Shown: piece by piece, positions 57,195 through 64,000 of the stretch
Position numbering within the stretch: the first letter of the stretch is position 1
Layout of the letters: each line of letters starts with the position of its first letter
Assembly: GCF_000092825.1 (NCBI RefSeq)
Contig: NC_014168.1
Location: forward strand, 2,595,946 to 2,659,945
Source of the DNA: Segniliparus rotundus DSM 44985
Lineage (GTDB): Bacteria > Actinomycetota > Actinomycetes > Mycobacteriales > Mycobacteriaceae
DNA: 64,000 nt
Direction of reading: 5' to 3'
Program-made: the position numbers and the translations under genes
The notes under the pieces: model-generated
What the model saw: the letters and a program-made list of their open reading frames with translations, nothing else
Database searches by the model: none
What the model was told of the DNA's origin: nothing

Positions 57195-58672
57195 CGCCCG
57201 GAACTCCGGGGCCGTCGGCTTTGTGGCGCGGACGCGCGCGCAGCGGAAGCCCGTCGCGGCTGCCGCGCGGGATCGGCGTCCCGAGCCGCCTGCGGGCTCT
57301 GGCGCTTCGCCCGGGGCCGTCGCGGCGCGGCACCGCCGCCGGAGGGCCGCTCCGCTGCTCCTCTGCCGCGCGCGGGAGACTGCGCGCGAGCGCCTTGGCC
57401 GCGCAACAGCCTCGCCTGGTAGGGCCGGACCGGCTCGGGCAGCGGCAACCGCAAGAACCGCGAGACTCGCCCGGGCGGCGCGGCGCGCAACGCGCTGACC
57501 GCGTCCGGCTCATGACGGGCCGCGTTCGCCAAAATCCCGAGCATCAAAAGCGTCACCGCGATCGAGGAGCCGCCTGCGGACACCAGCGGCAACTGCACGC
57601 CGGTCACGGGCAAAAGACCGGTCACATAGCCGACATTGATGAGCATTTGGCCCAACAGCAGCGTCGTGACGCTGGCCGCGTAGAGCCGCAAGAAGGGGTC
57701 GAGGGAGCGCTGGGCGATCCGCAGCCCCACATAGGCGAACGCGCCGAAGAGCGACAGGACGAGCAAGCAGCCGATGAGCCCGAGCTCCTCGCCGATGATC
57801 GCGAAAATGAAGTCGTTGTGCGCGTTGGGCACGTACTGGTACTTTTGCCTGCTCTGTCCGAGGCCTTTGCCGAACCACTCCCCCGCCGCCAGCGACAATC
57901 TCGCCTGCCGGGGCTGGTAGTCGGAGCCGAGCGGGTCGGCGGACTTGCCGAACAGGGTGAGCACGCGCGCGGCCCGGTAGCTCGCCGAAACCGCCAGAAC
58001 CGCCGCCGCGACGACACCGACGACGGCCACCGACGCGAACACTTTGAGCGACAAACCCGAGTACCACAGGAGCGCCGCCACGATGAGGGCGAGCGACACG
58101 GCGGTGGACAGGTTCGGCTCCAAGACGATGAGCACGCACATCACCGTGGAGACAGGGATGAGCGGGACCAAATAATCGCGCAGCACAGCGGTCTCGCGCC
58201 GCCGGGAGGCGAGCACATGCGCGCCCCACACCGCCAGCGCGAGCTTCGCGAGCTCGGACGGCTGCACGGAGACCCCGGCGACTTCGAACCAGCGCCGCGC
58301 GCCCATGATCTTCACGCCGACCCCGGGCACCAGCACCAACGCGAGCGAGACGACCGCGACCACCATGCAGGGGAACGCGAGCGTGCGCAGCATACGCGGG
58401 GAGACGCGCAGCGCGAGGGCGAAAAGCATCACGCCCAGCACCACATACATCAGCTGCTGCCAGAACTTGGAATACGGGTCTTCGCCGTGGGCCACCGCTT
58501 CGGGTGCAGAAGCGGAAAGCACCATGATGAGGCCGAAGACGGACAGGAGCGCCGTGATCGTGATGACGAGGTGGTAGGAGGCCAAGGGGCGCGACAGCCA
58601 GGCGCCGACGCCGCCTTTGACGACGGCCCGCGCCGAAGCGGCAAGGGCGGGGTCCGGCATGGTCGCGGTCAC
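57191..58672 (-). CDS. ftsW: Septal peptidoglycan polymerase FtsW
   Basis: SEDS-family glycosyltransferase working with a division penicillin-binding protein. It has 493 aa and about ten membrane segments. Conserved parts: GARRWFEVAGVSVQPSELAK, GEWFGKGLGQSRQKY, FIFAIIGEELGLIGCLLVL and the end motif VQLPLVSAGGSSIAVTL. A basic, Pro/Ala/Arg/Gln-rich cytosolic tail of about 90 residues follows, similar to the long tail by which mycobacterial FtsW is said to contact FtsZ. GTG start at 58672 overlaps the murD stop (GTGA); an ATG at 58660 is an alternative. Confidence 0.95.
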   Translation of the reverse strand: MTATMPDPALAASARAVVKGGVGAWLSRPLASYHLVITITALLSVFGLIMVLSASAPEAVAHGEDPYSKFWQQLMYVVLGVMLFALALRVSPRMLRTLAFPCMVVAVVSLALVLVPGVGVKIMGARRWFEVAGVSVQPSELAKLALAVWGAHVLASRRRETAVLRDYLVPLIPVSTVMCVLIVLEPNLSTAVSLALIVAALLWYSGLSLKVFASVAVVGVVAAAVLAVSASYRAARVLTLFGKSADPLGSDYQPRQARLSLAAGEWFGKGLGQSRQKYQYVPNAHNDFIFAIIGEELGLIGCLLVLSLFGAFAYVGLRIAQRSLDPFLRLYAASVTTLLLGQMLINVGYVTGLLPVTGVQLPLVSAGGSSIAVTLLMLGILANAARHEPDAVSALRAAPPGRVSRFLRLPLPEPVRPYQARLLRGQGARAQSPARGRGAAERPSGGGAAPRRPRAKRQSPQAARDADPARQPRRASAARASAPQSRRPRSSGR

Positions 58673-60009
58673 CCGGACAACACCCCCCGCGCCGCGTCGG
58701 CGAAAAGCTTCCCCCGCTGGGCGTAGCCGGTGAACTGGTCGAGCGACGCGGCGGCAGGCGCGAGCAGGACCACATCGCCGGGGCGCGCATGGCGGGCGGC
58801 GTGCGCCACGGCGGCGCGCATGAGTTCCGCTGCGTCGTCAAACATGCCCCCATCGTCCCTGTTTTCCACGACAACGACGGGGACTTGCGGGGCGTGTCGC
58901 CGCAAAGCGTCCGCGAGAACACACTTGTCCTGGCCGAAGAGCACGACAGCCCGCAGCCGAGGCGCCACGCGCTCGACGAGGATGTCGACCTGCGCGCCTT
59001 TGAGCTGTCCGCCCGCGAGCCACACCACATTCTGATGCGCTTGAATGGCATTGAGCGCGGCATGCGGATTGGTCGCTTTCGAATCGTCCCGATACTCGAC
59101 GCCGCCGTGTTCGGCCACGATTTCGCCTCGGTGCGCGCCAGGCGAGAAGGCCCGCAGCCCCGCCGCGACCGCCTCGGGGCTCGCCCCCCACGCCCGAGCG
59201 AGCGCGGCCGCGGCCAACGCGTCCGCTAGTCCGGCCGGGCCCGCGGGGCGGATCTGCTCGGCAGGAAGGAGCGCAACAGAGCCGAAGGCGCGGTCCACGA
59301 GCATGCCGCCGACGATTCCGAGCTCCCCCGCTGCGGGTTCCCCGAGCCGGAACCCGACTCGGCGGCCAGGGACTTCGAGCGCGGCGCACACGGGGTCGTC
59401 GAGGTTCACCACACCGATCTGGCCGCCCAACGCCCGCGCTTTCGCCTCGGTGTACGCGGCCATGCTGCCGTGCCAGTCGATGTGGTCTTCGGCGATGTTG
59501 AGCACCACCCCGGCCAAGGGCCGGATCGACGGGGCCCGGCTGAGCTGGAACGAGGACAGCTCGACCGCCAGGGTGCGAGCAGGGCCGAGCACCGCGGCGG
59601 CCACCGGGTGCCCGATGTTCCCGCAGGCCACCGCGGGCTCCGCAGCGGCGAGGAGGATCGATTCGAGCATGGAGGTGGTCGTGGTCTTGCCATTGGTCCC
59701 TGTCACCACGAGCCACCGCTTCGAGCGCTCGCCGATCTGCCAGGCCAACTCCGCGTCGCCCCACACGGGGACTCCCGCCGCGGCCGCGGCGCTCGGGATC
59801 GCAGCGGTGTTCGGGACGCCTGGGCTGACCACGACGAGGTCGTGTTCGGGCACGAGCGCGAGCGCGTCCTGTTCGCCGATGTCGGCGATCGCCGTGTTCT
59901 GATCGCTCACCAGCACGCGCGCCCCGACCGAACGAAGCGCCTCGGCGCAGGCCGTGCCCGCGACCCCGGCCCCGGCGACCAAAACCTTTTTGCCGGCAAG
60001 GTCAGGCAT
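58669..60009 (-). CDS. murD: UDP-N-acetylmuramoylalanine--D-glutamate ligase MurD
   Basis: Adds D-glutamate to UDP-MurNAc-L-Ala. It has 446 aa from the ATG at 60009 ([20 protein letters not shown]), which overlaps the mraY stop by 8 bp. The ATP loop is [30 protein letters not shown] and [17 protein letters not shown] are ligase motifs. The open frame extends 27 codons upstream into mraY without family similarity. The end overlaps ftsW. Confidence 0.97.
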   Translation of the reverse strand: MPDLAGKKVLVAGAGVAGTACAEALRSVGARVLVSDQNTAIADIGEQDALALVPEHDLVVVSPGVPNTAAIPSAAAAAGVPVWGDAELAWQIGERSKRWLVVTGTNGKTTTTSMLESILLAAAEPAVACGNIGHPVAAAVLGPARTLAVELSSFQLSRAPSIRPLAGVVLNIAEDHIDWHGSMAAYTEAKARALGGQIGVVNLDDPVCAALEVPGRRVGFRLGEPAAGELGIVGGMLVDRAFGSVALLPAEQIRPAGPAGLADALAAAALARAWGASPEAVAAGLRAFSPGAHRGEIVAEHGGVEYRDDSKATNPHAALNAIQAHQNVVWLAGGQLKGAQVDILVERVAPRLRAVVLFGQDKCVLADALRRHAPQVPVVVVENRDDGGMFDDAAELMRAAVAHAARHARPGDVVLLAPAAASLDQFTGYAQRGKLFADAARGVLSG

Positions 60010-61081
60010 GGGCGTGGGAGACCCATTCCGCGTAGAAGAGCGCGAGCCCTGCCGCGCTGCTGAGGGCGGCCAAAATCCAGAACCGGACAATCACCGTGGT
60101 CTCCCGCCAACCAGCGAGTTCGAAATGATGGTGGAACGGGGCCATGCGGAAAGCCCGCCTGCCGGTGGTCCGGAAAACCGCGATCTGAATCACCACCGAA
60201 GCCGCTTCGGCGACGAAGAGCGCCCCGATCACCACCATGAGCAGCTCGGTCTGGGTGGTGACGGACAGCCCGGCGAGGAAGCCGCCGAGCGAGAGCGAGC
60301 CGGTGTCGCCCATGAAGATTTTGGCGGGCGCAGTGTTCCACCAGAGGAAGCCGACGCAGGCCCCCGCGCCCGCCGCCGCGAGGACGGCGAGGTCCATCGG
60401 GTCCCGAACGTCATAACAGCCCGTGGCCGCGACGCGTCCGCAGGCGTTCTGGTACTGCCAGACAGAGATGACTGTGTAGGTGGCGAGGGCCATCGCCATG
60501 CTGCCCGCCGCAAGCCCGTCCAAGCCGTCCGTGAAGTTCACCGCGTTCGACCACGCGGAGACCAAAAGGAAGCAGAACACCACGAACGCGAGGGCGCCGA
60601 AACTGATCGTGGTGAAATCCCGCACATAGGAGAGGTTGACCGTGCCGGGCGTGCGGCCGAGGCGGTCGGGGAATTGCAGGACGAGCCAACTGAAGGTCAG
60701 CGACGCGACGAGCTGCCCGATCAGCTTCGCGGATTTTGTGAGGCCCAGATTGCGGCGTTTGCGCAATTTGATGAAGTCGTCGAGGAAGCCGACGACAGCG
60801 AGCACAGTCACCAAGAAGAGGACGATGAGCGCCGAAACAGACACCGGCGGCAGGTGGAAAGCAGAGCCGAACAAGTGCGAGCCGAAGTAGCCGAGCCAAA
60901 TCGCGGCGACGATCGCCACCCCGCCCATGGACGGGGTGCCACGTTTGGCCTGGTGGCTCTGCGGGCCGTCCACGCGGATCTCTTGGCCGAAGCCCTGCCG
61001 GGAGAAGATCCGGACCAGCCACGGGGTCAGGAGGATGCTGACGGCCATCGCGATGCCAGCAGCGAAGATAATCTCGCTCAT
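60002..61081 (-). CDS. mraY: Phospho-MurNAc-pentapeptide translocase MraY
   Basis: Integral membrane enzyme making lipid I from UDP-MurNAc-pentapeptide and undecaprenyl phosphate. It has 359 aa and ten predicted helices. Active-site motifs: [26 protein letters not shown] (Asp pair), [26 protein letters not shown] and the HHHFE loop. An 82-bp gap separates it from murF upstream, the only real gap in this half of the cluster. Confidence 0.97.
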   Translation of the reverse strand: MSEIIFAAGIAMAVSILLTPWLVRIFSRQGFGQEIRVDGPQSHQAKRGTPSMGGVAIVAAIWLGYFGSHLFGSAFHLPPVSVSALIVLFLVTVLAVVGFLDDFIKLRKRRNLGLTKSAKLIGQLVASLTFSWLVLQFPDRLGRTPGTVNLSYVRDFTTISFGALAFVVFCFLLVSAWSNAVNFTDGLDGLAAGSMAMALATYTVISVWQYQNACGRVAATGCYDVRDPMDLAVLAAAGAGACVGFLWWNTAPAKIFMGDTGSLSLGGFLAGLSVTTQTELLMVVIGALFVAEAASVVIQIAVFRTTGRRAFRMAPFHHHFELAGWRETTVIVRFWILAALSSAAGLALFYAEWVSHAHA

Positions 61082-61163
61082 AAGGGCTCAGATCTTGCCA
61101 CACCACAGGGCACCCGCGCGACAGAACGCGGCGCCAGCAGCGCCGAAACACCATCCCCGGCCA

Positions 61164-62639
61164 TCACAGCCCGGACCCCGCCGCATCAGAGGGCCTCGGC
61201 TCGAGGAGCGCCTCCGCGACCTGCCAAAGCCCTTCGGACTGTGAGGCCTTCACCAGCACCACGTCGCGCGGGCCCAGCTCGGCGGCGACCAGACGCGCCG
61301 CCGACTGCCAATCCGGGACCAACACGGCCTCCCCGCTCCACGAGCCTTCGAGCACCGCGCCGGTGTGCAGGGCTTTCGCCGAACGGGAGTCGCCGACCAC
61401 GACGAGCCGGTCGACCGAAAGACGGACCACGAACCTGCCGAGCTGATCGTGCAAGACAATGGAGTCGTCGCCGAGCTCGCCCATCTGCCCGAGCACAGCC
61501 CAGCTGGCCCCGCCGCACTGATGCGCCATGCCGACCAACGCCCGAAGGCCCGCGCGCATCGACTCCGGGTTGGCGTTGTACGAGTCGTTCACGACCACCA
61601 CGCCGTCGGCGCGCTCGGCAACTTGCATCCGGCGCGGCGAAGCCGCCTGCGCCGCCGAAAGCGCCTCTGCTGTCTGAGCAGGCGACAACCCGCACTCCGC
61701 GGCCACCGCCGCGGCCGCCAAGGCGTTGTGCGCCTGATGCTCGCCATGCACCCGCAACGTCACCGGAGCGTCGCCCTGCGGCGTGATGAGGGTGAAGCTC
61801 GCGCGAGAAAGAGGGTCGAGCCGGACATCGGCCGCGCGGACGTCGGCGCTCTCCGCCATGCCGTAGCGCACCACCCGCGCGCGGGTCCGAGAAGCCATGG
61901 CCGACACCAGCGGGTCGTCCGCGTTGAGCACAGCCACCCCGCCGTCATCGGCGCAGGGCAAAGCCTCGACAAGCTCGCCCTTGGCGATGGCGATGTTCTC
62001 CCGAGAGCCGAACACGCCGAGGTGCGCGGAGCCGACGCCAAGCACGACGCCGATTCTGGGTTGGGCGATCTGCGCGAGTTCGGCGATATGCCCAATAGTG
62101 CGGGCAGCGAGCTCTAACACGAGGAACCGCGTGTCTTGGTCCGCGCGCAGGACCGTCCACGGGTGGCCGAGCTCATTGTTGAAGCTGCCCGGAGGCCCGA
62201 CTGTGGCGCCCCGCGTCGCAAGGACCTGCGTGACAAGGTCTTTGGTGGAGGTCTTCCCGCTCGAACCGGTGATCCCGACGACCGTGAGCCCGCGCGCCAC
62301 GAGCGCCTGGGCGTTGGCCTTCGCCAATGCGGCGAGAGCGGCCAGCGCGAGACGGCGGGACTCCTGCGGGCCGGTCGGGTACGGCCCCGCGCCCAGGACG
62401 ACCGTTGGCACGTCGAGCGGATCGCTGGACAACGTCGCGACCGCTCCCGCCGCGTGCGCGGCGGCGGCGTGCGACCGGCCGTCGGTGCGCTCGCCGGGAA
62501 CGGCGAGGAACAACCCGCCGGGGACGACCTTGCGGGAATCATGCTCCAGAGGGGCTGTCACGAGCTGTTCTGGGTCGGGGACCTGATGCAGCTTCCCGCC
62601 GACCGCCGCAGCGACCTGGCGCAGGGTCCATGGGATCAT
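61164..62639 (-). CDS. murF: UDP-MurNAc-tripeptide--D-Ala-D-Ala ligase MurF
   Basis: Completes the pentapeptide by adding D-Ala-D-Ala. It has 491 aa: an N-terminal DSRKVVPGGLFLAVPGERTD substrate domain, the ATP loop GITGSSGKTSTKDLV, NELGHPWTVL and NDSYNANPESMRAGLRAL. The ATG at 62639 overlaps the murE stop as ATGA. Confidence 0.97.
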   Translation of the reverse strand: MIPWTLRQVAAAVGGKLHQVPDPEQLVTAPLEHDSRKVVPGGLFLAVPGERTDGRSHAAAAHAAGAVATLSSDPLDVPTVVLGAGPYPTGPQESRRLALAALAALAKANAQALVARGLTVVGITGSSGKTSTKDLVTQVLATRGATVGPPGSFNNELGHPWTVLRADQDTRFLVLELAARTIGHIAELAQIAQPRIGVVLGVGSAHLGVFGSRENIAIAKGELVEALPCADDGGVAVLNADDPLVSAMASRTRARVVRYGMAESADVRAADVRLDPLSRASFTLITPQGDAPVTLRVHGEHQAHNALAAAAVAAECGLSPAQTAEALSAAQAASPRRMQVAERADGVVVVNDSYNANPESMRAGLRALVGMAHQCGGASWAVLGQMGELGDDSIVLHDQLGRFVVRLSVDRLVVVGDSRSAKALHTGAVLEGSWSGEAVLVPDWQSAARLVAAELGPRDVVLVKASQSEGLWQVAEALLEPRPSDAAGSGL

Positions 62640-64000
62640 CCGCGCTCCCGAATCGCCCGGGCCAGAATCTCCCTGTCATCGAAGTGGCTCTTCACACCGT
62701 TGACCTCCTGATACGTCTCATGCCCCTTGCCCGCCACCAGCACTGTGTCCCCGGCACGCGCCCAACGGACCGCGCGCGCGATGGCCTCGGCCCTGCTGGC
62801 GACCTCCCACACCTCGGCGCGGGAGGAGCCCTGCGCTCCGGCCAACACCTGCGCGCGGATCGCAGCGGGATCCTCGGAGCGCGGGTTGTCGTCGGTCACA
62901 ACGACCAGCTCGGCCCCGCTGGCGCTCACCTCGCCCATCATCGGGCGCTTGCCTTGGTCCCGGTCGCCGCCCGCGCCGACCACGACCGCGATCCTCCCCG
63001 CAGTGTGCTCGCGCAACGCCTGGAGCACCTTCGCGAGCGACTCCGGCTTGTGCGCGTAATCCACAACGGCGAGGAAGTCTTGGCCCGCCTGGACCCGCTC
63101 CAGCCTGCCCGGCACCGCGATATCCGCCCAGCCGCGCACCAGCTCCTCCGTGACGCGCACACCCGTCGCCTCGGCCAACCCCACTGCGAGGACAGCGTTC
63201 GCGGCATTGTGGCGGCCGAGCAGGCCGAGACGGAACGCGAACTGGCGTTCCCGCGGGCCCCGGACGAGGACCTGCTGCGCGCCGAGCTCGTCTTCGCGCC
63301 GTTCGAGCACGGCCCAATCGGCCGCCTCGTCGCCGGTCGCGACCGTGACGCTCCCCCGCGCCACACGGCTCATCCGCTGCCCCCAGGAATCGTCCACACA
63401 GATCACCGCCCGCCGAGCGGCGACCGAGGAACCTGGTTGGAACAGCTTCGCCTTCGCCTGGAAATACGACTCCATGTCGCCGTGGTGGTCGAGGTGGTCG
63501 TGGGAGAGGTTCGTGAACCCGCCTGCCGCGAACCGGGTCCCGTCCACCCTCCCGAAATCCAAGGCGTGGCTCGAGACCTCCATGAGGACGACCTCGACGC
63601 CCGCCTCCGCCATGACGGCGAGCAGGCTTTGCGTCTGCGGCGCTTCGGGCGTGGTGAACGAGCTTGCGACGCTCTGACTGCCGATTCGCGTCTCAACGGT
63701 GCCGATGACGCCTGTGGCGCGGCCCGCCGCGCGGAAGAGCGATTCCAGAAGGTACGTCGTGGTGGTTTTCCCCGCCGTCCCGGTGACCCCGACGACGGTC
63801 AGTCGAGCGGACGGGTCGCCATAGACCAACGCGCAGAGCGCGCCGAGGCTGGCCCTGGGCGCGGCAGCGACCAGCACGGCCATCGCGTCTGTGCCGCCGA
63901 GGCAGGCGGCTCCGGCTTCGTCGGTGAGCACAGCGGCCGCGCCCCGCTCTTGGGCGACGGAGATGAAGTTCGCGCCGTGCGTCCTCGCCCCCGGCAGCGC
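62636..64000 (-). CDS. murE: UDP-MurNAc-tripeptide synthetase MurE (5' end outside window)
   Basis: Adds the third residue of the stem peptide. 454 residues are visible and the start lies right of 64000; the first seen are ALPGARTHGANFI. The ATP loop is GVTGTAGKTTTTYLLES; EVSSHALDFGRVDGT and FTNLSHDHLDHHGD follow. VVTDDNPRSEDP contains the DNPR motif that marks meso-diaminopimelate as the added residue. It opens the tightly overlapping run murE-murF-mraY-murD-ftsW-murG-murC-ftsQ. Confidence 0.96.
   Translation of the reverse strand, partial: ALPGARTHGANFISVAQERGAAAVLTDEAGAACLGGTDAMAVLVAAAPRASLGALCALVYGDPSARLTVVGVTGTAGKTTTTYLLESLFRAAGRATGVIGTVETRIGSQSVASSFTTPEAPQTQSLLAVMAEAGVEVVLMEVSSHALDFGRVDGTRFAAGGFTNLSHDHLDHHGDMESYFQAKAKLFQPGSSVAARRAVICVDDSWGQRMSRVARGSVTVATGDEAADWAVLERREDELGAQQVLVRGPRERQFAFRLGLLGRHNAANAVLAVGLAEATGVRVTEELVRGWADIAVPGRLERVQAGQDFLAVVDYAHKPESLAKVLQALREHTAGRIAVVVGAGGDRDQGKRPMMGEVSASGAELVVVTDDNPRSEDPAAIRAQVLAGAQGSSRAEVWEVASRAEAIARAVRWARAGDTVLVAGKGHETYQEVNGVKSHFDDREILARAIRERG

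Overview
The window is high-GC DNA packed with genes, most of them on the minus strand. It comes from an actinobacterium of the mycolic-acid group (Mycobacteriales). The evidence is a single-chain fatty acid synthase FAS-I followed by acpS, an mctB-steA pair next to pyrG-Nudix-xerD, a Wag31/SepF/YggT division block and a meso-DAP type MurE. Several blocks keep the gene order known from Mycobacterium tuberculosis (Rv1697-Rv1701, Rv2523c-Rv2524c, Rv2144c-Rv2158c, Rv1536-Rv1537, Rv0859-Rv0860), but here they are joined differently. This suggests a relative of Mycobacterium with a rearranged chromosome. Segniliparus is a possible genus, but the sequence alone does not prove it.

Layout: 1-3173 holds the fadA-fadB beta-oxidation pair (fadB runs off the left edge), divergent from a double-headed TetR regulator. 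4528-14168 is fas-acpS. 14169-17328 has a DUF305 lipoprotein, an AidB-like acyl-CoA dehydrogenase and a GNAT enzyme. 17332-22804 is the xerD-Nudix-pyrG-mctB-steA block. 22914-36573 is a mixed region: a sugar-type ABC ATPase with an internal 18-bp repeat, an MHS-type symporter, a LysE exporter, a styrene-monooxygenase-like flavoenzyme, an SCP-like protein, purL, a GT2-GtrA glycosyltransferase, PhoD, an SBF transporter, and a coupled cytochrome b561/catalase-like peroxidase pair. 36624-41410 is dinB-ileS. 41411-46246 and 53970-64000 are the two halves of the division and cell wall (dcw) cluster: murE-murF-mraY-murD-ftsW-murG-murC-ftsQ, then ftsZ-pgeF-yggS-sepF-yggT-divIVA2-wag31.

The most unusual region is 46247-53969, an accessory island between ftsQ and ftsZ, which are neighbours in related genomes. 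It encodes a WXG100-like small protein, a 620-aa protein with a W-x-G helical head and a DUF1023-type alpha/beta hydrolase tail, a decayed C-terminal fragment of a second such hydrolase, and four related lipoprotein-type proteins in two subfamilies. It also has a small membrane protein, a double-HTH regulator and a DMT transporter broken by an exact 10-bp duplication. Four consecutive gene junctions are ATGA overlaps. One full effector, an orphan effector tail and several duplicated small partner genes resemble polymorphic toxin/immunity loci; that reading is inference.

A second anomaly is ileS. Its reading frame is open without a stop through an upstream small membrane protein that starts directly after the wag31 stop codon. 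The predicted product is a membrane-anchored isoleucyl-tRNA synthetase, with an in-frame A AAA AAC slippery heptamer between the two parts.
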